Assembly: GCF_031884435.1 (NCBI RefSeq)
Contig: NZ_CP134779.1
Location: forward strand, 1,674,001 to 1,738,000
Direction: 5' to 3'
Source of the DNA: Bosea sp. 685
Lineage (GTDB): Bacteria > Pseudomonadota > Alphaproteobacteria > Rhizobiales > Beijerinckiaceae
Length of the DNA stretch: 64,000 nt
Part shown: in pieces, positions 1 through 9,810 of the stretch
Layout: every line of letters starts with the position of its first letter
How positions within the stretch are numbered: the stretch's first letter is position 1
Program-made: the position numbers and the translations under genes
The notes under the pieces: generated by a model
Seen by the model: the letters and a program-made list of their open reading frames with translations, nothing else
Told to the model about the DNA's origin: nothing
The model's database searches: none

Positions 1-36
1 CGACCGACCTCAACATAGCTGCCGCAGGAGATCGTT

Positions 37-1800
37 ATGAGCGAGATGATGACCGGAGCCGAAATGGTCGTCCGCGCGCTTCAGGACCAGGGCGTCGAAC
101 ATCTGTTCGGCTATCCCGGTGGCGCGGTGCTGCCGATCTATGACGCGCTGTTCCAGCAGGACAAGGTCAAGCATGTCCTCGTCCGGCACGAGCAGGGCGC
201 GGTCCATGCGGCTGAGGGCTATGCCCGTTCCTCCTCGGGCAAGGTTGGCTGCGTGCTCGTCACCTCCGGTCCCGGCGCGACCAATGCCGTCACCGGGCTG
301 ACCGACGCGCTGCTGGATTCGATCCCGATCGTCGTCATCACCGGTCAGGTTCCGACCCATCTGATCGGCTCCGACGCCTTCCAGGAATGCGACACGGTCG
401 GCATCACGCGCTCCTGCACCAAGCACAACTACTTGGTGAAGAGCATCGCGGACCTGCCGCGCGTCCTGCACGAGGCCTTCTATGTCGCGGCCAATGGCCG
501 TCCGGGCCCCGTCGTCATCGACATCCCGAAGGACATCCAGTTCGCGACCGGGGCCTATAGCCGTCCGCGCGACAACCAGCACAAGACCTATCGGCCGACG
601 GTCAAGGGTGATCTGAATCAGATCAAGGCCGCGGTCGAACTGATCGCCAAGGCGAAGCGCCCGGTGTTCTACACCGGCGGTGGCGTGATCAATTCGGGGC
701 CGCACGCTTCGGCGCTGCTGCGCGAACTCGCGCGGCTGACCGGCTATCCCGTCACCTCGACATTGATGGGGCTTGGCGCTTATCCCGCCGCCGACCGGCA
801 ATGGCTCGGCATGCTGGGCATGCACGGCACCTACGAGGCGAACCTCGCGATGCATGACTGCGACGTCATGATCAATATCGGCGCGCGCTTCGACGACCGC
901 ATCACCGGCCGGCTCGACGCCTTCTCGCCACGCTCGAAGAAGATCCATGTCGATATCGACCGGTCCTCGATCAACAAGAACGTCAAGGTCGATATCGGCA
1001 TCGTCGGCGACTGCGCCCATGTGCTGGAGGATATGGTCCGGATCTGGCGCGAGACTTCGCCCCAGATCGACAAGACGGCGCTGACCGCCTGGTGGACGCA
1101 GATCGAGGGCTGGCGGGCGCGCAAGAGCCTCGCCTACAAGAACTCGTCCTCGATCATCAAGCCGCAATACGCGCTCGAACGGCTGCATGCGTTGACCAAG
1201 GACCGCGATACCTACATCACGACTGAGGTCGGGCAGCACCAGATGTGGGCGGCGCAGTATCTCCACTTCCAGGAGCCGAACCGCTGGATGACCTCGGGCG
1301 GGCTAGGCACGATGGGCTACGGGCTGCCGGCGGCGATCGGCGTGCAGATGAAGCATCCCAAGGCCCTCGTCATCGACGTTGCCGGCGAGGCCTCGATCCT
1401 GATGAACATCCAGGAGATGTCGACGGCGGTGCAGTATCGGCTGCCGGTCAAGATCTTCATCCTCAACAACGAGTACATGGGCATGGTGCGCCAGTGGCAG
1501 GAATTGCTGCATGGCGGGCGCTATTCGGAGAGCTATTCGCAATCGCTGCCCGATTTCGTGAAGCTCGCCGAAGCCTATGGCGGGCACGGCATCCGCTGCT
1601 CCGATCCGGCCTCGCTTGATGCCGCGATCATGGAGATGATCGACACGCCCAAGCCCGTGATCTTCGACTGTCTCGTCGCCAAGGAAGAGAACTGCTTTCC
1701 GATGATCCCGTCCGGCAAGGCGCATAACGAGATGATCTTGCCCGATTTCGAAGGCGACACCGGCGACATCATTGACGCCAAGGGCAAGCAGCTCGTTTGA
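37..1800 (+). CDS. ilvI: Acetolactate synthase catalytic (large) subunit
   Basis: Condenses two pyruvates, or pyruvate with 2-oxobutyrate, in the first shared step of valine/leucine/isoleucine synthesis; it needs ThDP, Mg2+ and FAD and pairs with IlvH. The 587-residue product has the normal family length and the order ThDP N-domain (about 5-170), central domain (195-335) and ThDP C-domain (390-540). The ThDP-activating glutamate lies in RHEQGAVHAAEGYA (Glu52). The C-terminal stretch with EYMGMVRQWQELLHGG is typical of the enzyme. The start is fixed by a ribosome-binding site (GCAGGAG) just upstream. Oddity: the Mg/ThDP motif reads AGEAS (Glu451) where GDGS or GDAS is usual. The partner ilvH lies 1.6 kb downstream, beyond two unrelated genes. 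Confidence 0.97.
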   Translation: MSEMMTGAEMVVRALQDQGVEHLFGYPGGAVLPIYDALFQQDKVKHVLVRHEQGAVHAAEGYARSSSGKVGCVLVTSGPGATNAVTGLTDALLDSIPIVVITGQVPTHLIGSDAFQECDTVGITRSCTKHNYLVKSIADLPRVLHEAFYVAANGRPGPVVIDIPKDIQFATGAYSRPRDNQHKTYRPTVKGDLNQIKAAVELIAKAKRPVFYTGGGVINSGPHASALLRELARLTGYPVTSTLMGLGAYPAADRQWLGMLGMHGTYEANLAMHDCDVMINIGARFDDRITGRLDAFSPRSKKIHVDIDRSSINKNVKVDIGIVGDCAHVLEDMVRIWRETSPQIDKTALTAWWTQIEGWRARKSLAYKNSSSIIKPQYALERLHALTKDRDTYITTEVGQHQMWAAQYLHFQEPNRWMTSGGLGTMGYGLPAAIGVQMKHPKALVIDVAGEASILMNIQEMSTAVQYRLPVKIFILNNEYMGMVRQWQELLHGGRYSESYSQSLPDFVKLAEAYGGHGIRCSDPASLDAAIMEMIDTPKPVIFDCLVAKEENCFPMIPSGKAHNEMILPDFEGDTGDIIDAKGKQLV

Positions 1801-1811
1801 GCGCAGCCGTT

Positions 1812-1906
1812 ATGCTCGGGCTTGACCCGAGCATCTCTGGCCGGATGGGACGTCTCATCCTGCCCGGGATTCTCGGATCTGCGCTTCGCTGCGCCCGAGA
1901 ATGACG
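1812..1906. repeat. Palindromic intergenic repeat, family A
   Basis: Two hairpins in tandem: ATGCTCGGG/CCCGAGCAT with a 5-nt loop, then ATTCTCGG/CCGAGAAT around a longer loop, ending in ATGACG. A second member with the same layout lies at 23143-23215. It separates ilvI from the racemase gene and could also act as a transcript-end structure. Confidence 0.75.
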
Positions 1907-1935
1907 AGGTCGGTGCGGCAGGGAAAGGAACCATC

Positions 1936-2643
1936 ATGACGACAATCGGCCTGATCGGCGGCATGAGCTGGGAATCGACGGCGGTGTATTACCGCCTTCT
2001 CAATGAGGGCGTGCGCGCGCGCCTGGGCGGGCTGCATTCTGCCGACATCATGCTGCATTCGCTGGATTTCGGGCCGATCGCCGAGATGCAGGCGAGGGGC
2101 GACTGGGAGGCGGCCGGCGATGTGCTGGCCGACAGCGCCAGGCGGCTCGAACAGGCAGGCGCCGGCTGCATCATCTTGTGCACCAACACCATGCACAAGC
2201 TGGCCGACAGGATCACCGGGGCAACGCGCGTGCCGTTCCTGCATCTGGCCGACGTCACCGCCAAGGCGATCAAGCGCAGCCCGTCGCGGCGGCCGCTGTT
2301 GCTGGCGACACGCTTCACCATGGAGCAGGATTTCTACCGCGACCGCCTGCGCGCCTTCGGCGTCGACGCGATGGTGCCCGATGCCGCGCAGCGCGGTGAT
2401 GTCCACCGCATCATCTATGATGAGCTGTGCCGGGGCGTGATCGAGCCCGCCTCCAAGGCGCGCTATCTCGATATCGTCGCGGAGGCAGTCGGGCAGGGCG
2501 CCGACGGCGTCATTCTCGGCTGTACCGAGATCACGCTGCTGGTCTCCCAGGCCGATTTCGCCATTCCGGTGTTCGACACCACGGCGCTGCATGTCGAGGC
2601 GGCGCTCGACGCGCTGGCAGAGACCGCGAGTGCCGCGGCATGA
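1936..2643 (+). CDS. Aspartate/glutamate racemase family protein
   Basis: A 235-residue Asp/Glu/hydantoin racemase-superfamily enzyme, likely a cytoplasmic cofactor-independent amino acid racemase. It opens with GLIGGMSWEST and carries the two catalytic cysteines expected of the family, Cys82 in CTNTMHK and Cys196 in GCTEITL. The chosen ATG follows GGGAAAGGAA and begins exactly at the conserved N-terminus; the frame stays open further upstream but that stretch encodes repeat sequence. Its stop overlaps the start of the next gene (ATGA), so the two are probably co-translated. Its position between ilvI and ilvH is unusual. Substrate is not determinable from sequence. Confidence 0.88.
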   Translation: MTTIGLIGGMSWESTAVYYRLLNEGVRARLGGLHSADIMLHSLDFGPIAEMQARGDWEAAGDVLADSARRLEQAGAGCIILCTNTMHKLADRITGATRVPFLHLADVTAKAIKRSPSRRPLLLATRFTMEQDFYRDRLRAFGVDAMVPDAAQRGDVHRIIYDELCRGVIEPASKARYLDIVAEAVGQGADGVILGCTEITLLVSQADFAIPVFDTTALHVEAALDALAETASAAA

Positions 2644-3329
2644 AGCTCCTCATCGGCAACAAATGCTATTCGTCCTGGTCGCTGCGCGCCTGGCTGTTGA
2701 TGCGCGCCAAGGGCATCGCCTTCGAGGAGGTGCTGATCCCGCTCGACCAGCCCGGCTTCAAGGAAGCGATCTTGGCTCATGCGCCCGGCAGTGGCGGGAC
2801 AATGCCGCTGCTGATCGATGGCGAGGTCGCCGTCTGGGAAACGCTGGCGATCTTCGAATATCTGCACGAGAAGCATCCCACGCTCGGCATCTGGCCGCGC
2901 GATGCCGCGGCGCGCGCCCATGCCCGGGCGGCTGTCAGCGAGATGCATGCCGGATTCATGGCGCTTCGCAGCACGTGCCCGATGAATCTCGGCAAGCGCT
3001 TCGCGAGCCGCGACCGGGGCGCGGCAGTTGCCAGGGATGTCGCCCGCATCAACGCGCTCTGGCGCATGGCGCGCGAGCGTTTCGGCATGCCGGCCGGCGG
3101 CCCCTATCTCTATGGCGAGTTCTGCGCCGCGGACGCGATGTTCGCGCCGGTTGCCAGCCGCCTCGACACCTACGGGATCGCGGTGGATTCCCTATGCCAG
3201 GATTACAGCGACGTCGTGCTGGCGCATCCCGCCTATCGCGACTGGCTCGAGGCTGCTCTCGTAGAGCCCTGGATCCTCGATCAGGACGAAGTCGACGAGC
3301 CGGCTTTGGTCGATCTCCGCCAATCCTAA
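2640..3329 (+). CDS. Glutathione S-transferase family protein
   Basis: A 229-residue cytosolic GST-type protein. The N-terminal thioredoxin-fold domain (about 1-80) begins MKLLIGNKCYSSWSLRAW, with the Ser cluster typical of Ser-type GSTs, and includes a MPLLIDGEVAVWETLAI stretch matching the glutathione-binding region. An all-helical C-terminal domain follows. The start ATG overlaps the racemase stop by the ATGA arrangement, fixing the start and indicating translational coupling. Substrate unknown. It forms, with the racemase gene, a two-gene block between ilvI and ilvH. Confidence 0.88.
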   Translation: MKLLIGNKCYSSWSLRAWLLMRAKGIAFEEVLIPLDQPGFKEAILAHAPGSGGTMPLLIDGEVAVWETLAIFEYLHEKHPTLGIWPRDAAARAHARAAVSEMHAGFMALRSTCPMNLGKRFASRDRGAAVARDVARINALWRMARERFGMPAGGPYLYGEFCAADAMFAPVASRLDTYGIAVDSLCQDYSDVVLAHPAYRDWLEAALVEPWILDQDEVDEPALVDLRQS

Positions 3330-3365
3330 TCCCTGTCTCCTTCCGCGACGCTCACAGGTTGTCCG

Positions 3366-3908
3366 ATGCCCAATTCCGCCACGCATTACCCCAACGCCCC
3401 CAAAACCGAGCCCACCGCCCGGCACACGCTTGCCGTGATCGTCGACAACGAGCCCGGTGTCCTCGCCCGCATTGCGGGCCTGTTCTCGGGCCGCGGCTAC
3501 AACATCGAAAGCCTCACGGTCTCGGAGACCGAGCACGACAAGCATATCTCGCGGATCACGGTGGTGACGTCGGGCACGGCCCACATCATCGACCAGATCA
3601 AGGCGCATCTCGACCGGCTGGTGCCGGTTCATCGTGTCGTCGACCTGACCTTGCAGGGCGAGGCGCTCGAGCGCGAGCTCGCTCTGGTCAAGGTCGTCGG
3701 CAAGGGCGAACACCGGGTCGAGGCGATGCGCCTGGCCGCGGCCTTCGGCGCGCGCACGCTCGACGCCTCGCTGACCTCCTTCGTCTTCGAATTGACGGGA
3801 TCGACCGATGAGATCGAGCGCTTCATCAAGCTGATGACGGTGGTCGGTCTGACCGAGGTCTCGCGCACGGGCATCGCGGCGATGAGCCGTGGCCCGGATG
3901 CGATGTGA
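3366..3908 (+). CDS. ilvH: Acetolactate synthase regulatory (small) subunit
   Basis: Regulatory partner of IlvI; it raises activity and confers valine feedback inhibition. 180 residues, in the usual range. An ACT domain occupies about residues 20-95 (TLAVIVDNEPGVLARIAGLF) and an ALS small-subunit C-terminal domain about 100-175. Only 36 bp separate it from the GST gene and no strong Shine-Dalgarno is visible, so it is probably on the same transcript as the upstream genes. Confidence 0.96.
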   Translation: MPNSATHYPNAPKTEPTARHTLAVIVDNEPGVLARIAGLFSGRGYNIESLTVSETEHDKHISRITVVTSGTAHIIDQIKAHLDRLVPVHRVVDLTLQGEALERELALVKVVGKGEHRVEAMRLAAAFGARTLDASLTSFVFELTGSTDEIERFIKLMTVVGLTEVSRTGIAAMSRGPDAM

Positions 3909-3912
3909 ATTG

Positions 3913-3944
3913 CCGGATATCCGGATCGGGTATATTGGATATCC
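3913..3944 (+). promoter_or_regulatory. Twin palindrome, candidate toxin-antitoxin operator
   Basis: GGATATCC occurs twice (3915-3922, within the larger palindrome CCGGATATCCGG, and 3937-3944), 22 bp apart, about two helical turns. TATATT (3931-3936) between them could be a -10 box and TTGCCG (3910-3915) a weak -35 with a short spacer. The sites lie 17-46 bp upstream of the antitoxin start. This arrangement fits autorepression by an AbrB-type antitoxin; that role is inferred. Confidence 0.55.
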
Positions 3945-3960
3945 GAAAGCGGAGGCGGCG

Positions 3961-4293
3961 ATGAAGGTCCAGGTCGCAAAATGGGGCAACAGCACCGCAG
4001 TGCGGCTGCCCAAGGCCGTGGTCAGGCAGCTCGGCTTGACCAGCGGCATGATGCTCGACGTCTCGGTCGATGACGGGGTGGTGCGGCTTGCGCCGGACCT
4101 GGAGGAGGCCAAGACCGAAGGCGCTTTGGCCGGGAAGCCGGAGCCTTTTCCTGTCACGATGGAGTGGATGATCGCGGAGGCCGAGCGGCTCGGCGGGCTG
4201 AAAAACGCGCCGGCGGACGATTTCGATTGGGGCCCTGACGTCGTTTCAGAAATCATCTATGACGACTACAACCCCCGCCGAAAAGCGCTTTGA
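3961..4293 (+). CDS. AbrB/MazE-type antitoxin
   Basis: A 110-residue protein with an N-terminal swapped-hairpin AbrB DNA-binding domain (about 1-48; VQVAKWGNSTAVRLPKAVV) and an acidic C-terminal half of the kind that wraps the toxin in MazE families. GGAGG lies just before the ATG. Its last 35 bp overlap the toxin gene in another frame, the classical toxin-antitoxin arrangement. It probably neutralises the toxin and represses the operon through the twin palindrome upstream. It is longer than a classical MazE of about 80 residues. Confidence 0.88.
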   Translation: MKVQVAKWGNSTAVRLPKAVVRQLGLTSGMMLDVSVDDGVVRLAPDLEEAKTEGALAGKPEPFPVTMEWMIAEAERLGGLKNAPADDFDWGPDVVSEIIYDDYNPRRKAL

Positions 4294-4636
4294 GCCCGGC
4301 GACGTCTATTGGGTCGATCTCGACCCGGTCGTCGGCTCTGAACAGAGCGGTCGCCGGCCGGTCCTGATTCTGTCGGACGAGTCCTTGCATCGCATGTCTG
4401 GTCGAATCCTGGTGTGCCCAATTACCTCCAACCGCCAGCCCTGGCCGACGAAAGTCGTCATTCCGCCGGGCTGCGTGGTCTCGGGGGCGCTCCTGACGGA
4501 TCGGGCCCGCATGCTCGATCGGACGCGGGCACTCCGTTATATCGGTCGACTGCCCGATGATCTGACTGTGCGGGTCAAGCACCGCATCGCGGCCTATATG
4601 GGCATCGCGCCAATGCTTGAACCGGAAGCGCCATGA
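4259..4636 (+). CDS. MazF/PemK-type endoribonuclease toxin
   Basis: A 125-residue PemK/MazF-fold toxin, expected to be a sequence-specific mRNA interferase. Family hallmarks are GDVYWVDLDPVVGSEQSGRR near residues 14-33, then RPVLILSDE and CPITSN. It overlaps the antitoxin frame by 35 bp and lacks a strong ribosome-binding site, consistent with translational coupling that limits toxin output. Its stop overlaps the start of the next small membrane-protein gene (ATGA). Cleavage specificity cannot be read from sequence. Confidence 0.92.
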   Translation: MTTTTPAEKRFEPGDVYWVDLDPVVGSEQSGRRPVLILSDESLHRMSGRILVCPITSNRQPWPTKVVIPPGCVVSGALLTDRARMLDRTRALRYIGRLPDDLTVRVKHRIAAYMGIAPMLEPEAP

Positions 4637-4848
4637 CCCTCACCCTCGAACAGATCGCCCTTGGCCTCGGCATTGTCGGCTTCGCCTGCTTTGCCTGGCC
4701 GATCATCCAGCGCATGAACGGCAAGGCGGAGCCCGAGGCGCCCGGCAGCGGCAAGAGCCTGCGCTCGCCGCTGTGGTGGGTGGGCTTCATCCTGACGATC
4801 GCGGCGATCTTCCTGCAACGGATCGCGAGCCAGCAGATGGGCGGCTAG
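4633..4848 (+). CDS. Small two-span membrane protein
   Basis: A 71-residue protein with two hydrophobic segments (about 9-26 and 47-64) joined by a polar linker containing NGKAEPEAPGSGKS. No recognised family. It starts inside the MazF stop codon (ATGA overlap), so it is probably co-translated with the toxin-antitoxin pair, though it may be an unrelated rider on the transcript. Confidence 0.7.
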   Translation: MTLTLEQIALGLGIVGFACFAWPIIQRMNGKAEPEAPGSGKSLRSPLWWVGFILTIAAIFLQRIASQQMGG

Positions 4849-4954
4849 AGTCTGTTTCCAAGAACGCCTCGCGGGCGATGTGCAGCCTGCTCTTGATCAC
4901 TTGCGGTCGTTGGCGGCAAATGGACCGGCATGATCCCGGGGACATGGGGACGCG

Positions 4955-5701
4955 ATGTCGGTCCATCTCGAAATCCGGAGCTATCGCGGCGGCGACCGCC
5001 ATCGCCACGACTTCAGCCAGATCCTGCTGCCGATGCATGGCGCCATGACGCTCGATATCGAGGGACGTTCCGGCATCGTCTCGAGCAATTGCGTTGCGGT
5101 CGTCCCGCAGGACTGCGAGCACGACTTCGTGCCAAGCCCGGACTGCAGCATGCTCATCCTCGACGTCGAAACAACGGCGTTCGCCGGCGAGGCTATGCCG
5201 GCTTTGCTGCGCCATGCGAGCCCGTCGCTCACGCGGATCGAGCCCTGGCTGTGGCGGATGTTCCGCCAACTCGGCGCTGAAGTCGAAGCTGGCGCATGCC
5301 GGGCTCCTGATGCTGCCCAGTTGGCGCTGGCGGGGCTGCATCTCGTCGAGCCCAGCAGAGGGCCTCGGCCCTGGTCGCGCTCCGAGCACCGTGTCCTTGG
5401 CGTCGCGGGCGCTGCGCGGACGGCGAGCGTGGCGGAGATGGCCCGGATGGCCGGCCTCGGCCAAAGCCAGTTCCACGCGCTGTTTCGCACGACCACGGGC
5501 CAATCGCCGAAGCAATTGCAACTCAGCCAGCTGTTCGAGAGAGCCGTCGACGCATTGGTCGGCACGTCCAAGCCGATATCAGAGATCGCCTACGGATTGG
5601 GCTATCAGAACGCCTCGTCCTTCAACCGGCAGTTCAAGCGGCGCTTCGGCCTGACGCCGTCCGAATTCCGTGCCGCGAGCCGCAACCAGGCGGGGAACTG
5701 A
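4955..5701 (+). CDS. AraC-family transcriptional regulator
   Basis: A 248-residue regulator. The N-terminal half (about 1-130) looks like a cupin effector domain (RHRHDFSQILLPMHG, DCEHDF). The C-terminal third carries the double helix-turn-helix of AraC/XylS proteins, with TASVAEMARMAGLGQSQFH as the first and SEIAYGLGYQNASSFNRQFK as the second. The ATG at 4955 follows GGGGACGCG. Neighbours do not reveal its target; the downstream dehalogenase-like gene on the same strand is a possible one. Confidence 0.9.
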   Translation: MSVHLEIRSYRGGDRHRHDFSQILLPMHGAMTLDIEGRSGIVSSNCVAVVPQDCEHDFVPSPDCSMLILDVETTAFAGEAMPALLRHASPSLTRIEPWLWRMFRQLGAEVEAGACRAPDAAQLALAGLHLVEPSRGPRPWSRSEHRVLGVAGAARTASVAEMARMAGLGQSQFHALFRTTTGQSPKQLQLSQLFERAVDALVGTSKPISEIAYGLGYQNASSFNRQFKRRFGLTPSEFRAASRNQAGN

Positions 5702-5809
5702 GCCTGAGGATCGCAGCTTCGGTCAACTCGTTCGGAGCTTCGCCTCATCACGGCCTTGCAAGGCCCCGCTAAGGTCGAGCCTCATGACGCCGTATGAGGA
5801 GGCCTTTCG

Positions 5810-6535
5810 ATGAAGCTGACCGAGTTCAAGGCTTTGACGTTCGATTGCTATGGGACGCTGATCGACTGGGAAACCGGGATCTGGAACGCGCTGCAGCCGC
5901 TGTTGAGCGCTGGGCAACTCGATCTGGGGCGCGAGGAGGCGCTCGCTCGTTTCGGGCGCTATGAGAGCGAGCAGGAACAGGCAACGCCATCGCTGCGCTA
6001 TTCCACGCTGCTGTCCGTGGTTCATGCGCGCTTCGCCAGGGATCTCGGGGTGCGCATCCATGCCGATCTGAATGAGCGCTTCGGTGCGTCCGTGCCGGAC
6101 TGGCCGGCCTTTCCGGACTCCGCCGAAGCGCTCGCCTATCTCAAGCGGCACTACCGGCTCGTCATCCTGTCGAATGTCGACCGCCAGAGCTTTGCGGCCA
6201 GCAACAGGAAACTCGGCGTGAGCTTCGACGGCATCTACACCGCCGAGGATGTTGGCTCGTACAAGCCCGATCCGCGCAATTTCGCCTATCTGCTCGAACA
6301 TCTCGCGGCCGATCTGGACCTCGGTCCGAGTGCGGTGTTGCATACCGCACAAAGCCTCTACCATGACCATGGGCCGGCCAAGGAGGCGGGGCTCGCTTGC
6401 GCCTGGATTGACCGGCGCTTCGGCAAGTCCGGCAGCGGCGCGACCCCGTTGCCTGAACACCAACCGAAGGTGAACTTCCACTTCAAGAGCCTCGCCGAAT
6501 TGGCGCAGGCCCATCGGGAGGCCGCCGCAGCCTGA
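5810..6535 (+). CDS. Haloacid dehalogenase type II family hydrolase
   Basis: A 241-residue HAD-superfamily enzyme. The nucleophile motif is FDCYGTLIDWE (Asp in the second hydrophobic strand), motif II is VILSNVD and the later KPDPRNF supplies the conserved lysine. The first motif is of the L-2-haloacid dehalogenase subfamily type. A perfect AGGAGG (5797-5802) sets the start. Substrate is not certain, since many family members act on phosphoesters or other halo-acids. Confidence 0.9.
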   Translation: MKLTEFKALTFDCYGTLIDWETGIWNALQPLLSAGQLDLGREEALARFGRYESEQEQATPSLRYSTLLSVVHARFARDLGVRIHADLNERFGASVPDWPAFPDSAEALAYLKRHYRLVILSNVDRQSFAASNRKLGVSFDGIYTAEDVGSYKPDPRNFAYLLEHLAADLDLGPSAVLHTAQSLYHDHGPAKEAGLACAWIDRRFGKSGSGATPLPEHQPKVNFHFKSLAELAQAHREAAAA

Positions 6536-6573
6536 TTGCGTCCTAGCTCGCGGCGGTTGGTGTCATGCCGGCT

Positions 6574-7119
6574 TCAGCCACTGAAGCCGCCTTCATTGAG
6601 GAATGCGTGCTCGGCTTCAGTGGTCGTTCGTCCCAGCACCGGGTTGCGGTGCGGGAAGCGGCCGAAATCGCGGATGATCTCGCGGTGGATCTCGGCGAAT
6701 TTCACGCCGTCGGGATCGTCCGAGGCCGCGCAGAGCGCGATGCAGCGTTCCTGATGCCTGAGATCCTCGGCATGCATGAATGGCATGTAGATGAAGCGGC
6801 TCTCGGGCGGCGTGAAGGCGCGGTCGAATCCCCTGGCGACCGCCCGCTCGGCGATGCCGAGCGCCATGGCGTCGGTGGCGAAGGCGCGCGGGCTGCCGCG
6901 GAACAGGTTCCGCGGAAACTGGTCGAGCAGGATCAGCAATGCATAAACGTCTTCGGGCGTCGCCTCCCAATCGGTCAGCTTGCCGGCCGCCGCAGCTTCA
7001 TGCACCGCCAGGAAGCGCCGATGGATCTCGGCGTCGAAGGCAGCGTCTTTGGCGAACCATTTGTCCGGGCCGGCCTCGCGCCAGAAGGTGACGATCTGCG
7101 CTGCGGAGGGCAGGTTCAT
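6574..7119 (-). CDS. DUF924 family protein
   Basis: A 181-residue cytosolic protein matching the DUF924 family, with the diagnostic FWREAGPDKWFAKD near the N-terminus and LILLDQFPRNLFRGSPRAFA and YMPFMHAEDLRHQE further on. Mostly helical. No biochemical role is established for the family. It is divergent from the downstream tetR-ilvC unit across a 187-bp gap. Confidence 0.9.
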   Translation of the reverse strand: MNLPSAAQIVTFWREAGPDKWFAKDAAFDAEIHRRFLAVHEAAAAGKLTDWEATPEDVYALLILLDQFPRNLFRGSPRAFATDAMALGIAERAVARGFDRAFTPPESRFIYMPFMHAEDLRHQERCIALCAASDDPDGVKFAEIHREIIRDFGRFPHRNPVLGRTTTEAEHAFLNEGGFSG

Positions 7120-7139
7120 GGTGCATCTCCTAAGATCAC

Positions 7140-7172
7140 GCGAAGGCTCTTGAGTTCAGGCGAAGGCTCTTG
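7140..7172. repeat. 13-bp direct repeat in the DUF924/tetR gap
   Basis: GCGAAGGCTCTTG occurs at 7140-7152 and again at 7160-7172, exactly 20 bp apart (about two helical turns), in the divergent intergenic region. It could be a regulator-binding pair for the DUF924 gene or a slippage product. Confidence 0.5.
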
Positions 7173-7270
7173 GCGGGCGAGGTAGCGCGGGTCCCGCGTG
7201 CGGCCAAGGAAAATCCGCTGTGGCGGAGCGAGCCGCTTGCATCGTCGCGCAAGCTTCGGTAGACGACTGA

Positions 7271-7285
7271 ACCGTAACGTACGGT
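7271..7285 (+). promoter_or_regulatory. Palindrome, candidate TetR operator
   Basis: ACCGTA-ACG-TACGGT is a perfect 6-bp inverted repeat with a 3-bp centre, 21 bp upstream of the tetR start. Position and shape fit autoregulation by the adjacent TetR protein; binding is inferred. Confidence 0.55.
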
Positions 7286-7306
7286 ACGCAATCGCGGCTC
7301 CTTATC

Positions 7307-9005
<1,699 letters not shown>

Positions 9006-9024
9006 CCCCTTCTTCTTCCGCGAC

Positions 9025-9047
9025 GGCCCGGCTCGCGCCGGGCCTTT
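9025..9047 (+). terminator. Rho-independent-type terminator of ilvC
   Basis: GGCCCGGC-TCGC-GCCGGGCC followed by TTT, 20 bp after the ilvC stop. An 8-bp perfect GC stem with a tetraloop; the T tract is short. Confidence 0.75.
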
Positions 9048-9177
9048 GGGATCAAGATCAAGACCTGATCTGGCGCCTGCCAGCTCGCTGACATGCTGAT
9101 TCAACGTCTTGTCGGCTTGATTCCGCTTCTCAGTGGAAGGTCTTGGTAAGGTTAAGATAATCCTGATTTCCAAAGGA

Positions 9178-9204
9178 GGCGGGCGCAGCGATGCGTCCGC
9201 CTTT
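9178..9204 (+). terminator. Second hairpin with T tract, possible terminator or small-RNA end
   Basis: GGCGGGCGCA-GCGA-TGCGTCCGCC followed by TTTCTC, with AAA on the other side so it may work in both directions. It lies in the roughly 250-bp non-coding stretch after ilvC and before the small membrane genes. No gene ends directly at it. Confidence 0.5.
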
Positions 9205-9294
9205 CTCATTCTGGAGCGCGGTTCGCCACATCAGGCGGAACCGAGGCGCGCTTGGTGCGTTTCCATGGCTAGCAGGATCAACCGGGGCACGGGC

Positions 9295-9486
9295 ATGGCA
9301 CGGGATTGGGATTCCAGCGAACGGGCGATCCGCGAGCGCGACCGGCAGGCGCGCGAGACCGAGGCCGACCCTGGCGATGTCCTTCAGCAGGAGGGTGGCC
9401 CGAATTGGCCGTTGCTGCTCGCGCTTCTCGGTGGTCTCGTGGTCACGCTACTCGCCAACACCTTCGTCGGCCTGCTGCCCGGTTGA
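9295..9486 (+). CDS. Small C-tail membrane protein 1 of 3
   Basis: A 63-residue protein: a charged N-terminal half rich in Arg/Glu/Asp (SSERAIRERDRQARETEAD) and one C-terminal hydrophobic span (about 37-60, NWPLLLALLGGLVVTLL). No recognised family. The start is uncertain: ATG 9265 in the same frame would add ten residues, and neither has a strong ribosome-binding site. The first of three consecutive genes with the same architecture. Confidence 0.6.
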   Translation: MARDWDSSERAIRERDRQARETEADPGDVLQQEGGPNWPLLLALLGGLVVTLLANTFVGLLPG

Positions 9487-9524
9487 TCCGTCCGCGACGA
9501 TCGCGGCTGGGGAAGGAGGCACAG

Positions 9525-9752
9525 ATGACGACCGAGACAGAGGAACGCGCCAAGGCGCAATCCGAAGGGCTGCAGGACGGCAACCGAATTCCGCCGATGC
9601 GGGCCGACGACCATTCCGATGCCGATCCCGCGGTCGAGACGCCCGTCGAGGCGCGTCAGGGTTTCCTCGGCAAGCCTGTCCTGTTGGTGCTCGCCGTTGC
9701 CCTGATCCTGACCGCCATGGCGGGCCTTCTCGTCGGAGCGTTCCCGAGCTGA
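9525..9752 (+). CDS. Small C-tail membrane protein 2 of 3
   Basis: A 75-residue protein with a polar, acidic N-terminus and one C-terminal hydrophobic span (about 50-72, KPVLLVLAVALILTAMAGLL). The start is well supported by AAGGAGG (9513-9519). No recognised family. It lies 38 bp after the first small membrane gene and 58 bp before the third. Confidence 0.72.
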   Translation: MTTETEERAKAQSEGLQDGNRIPPMRADDHSDADPAVETPVEARQGFLGKPVLLVLAVALILTAMAGLLVGAFPS

Positions 9753-9810
9753 GCCGTAAGGCTCGCGGCCTTCGACATGCAAGATTTTCGACATGACTGA
9801 GGAGGGTGAC

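Noticed and set aside
10..1266. Long minus-strand open frame (418 codons) opposite ilvI
   Set aside because: It lies entirely antisense to a strongly conserved gene; its Arg/Asp/Leu-rich composition is the usual mirror of GC-rich codon bias and it has no recognisable domain.
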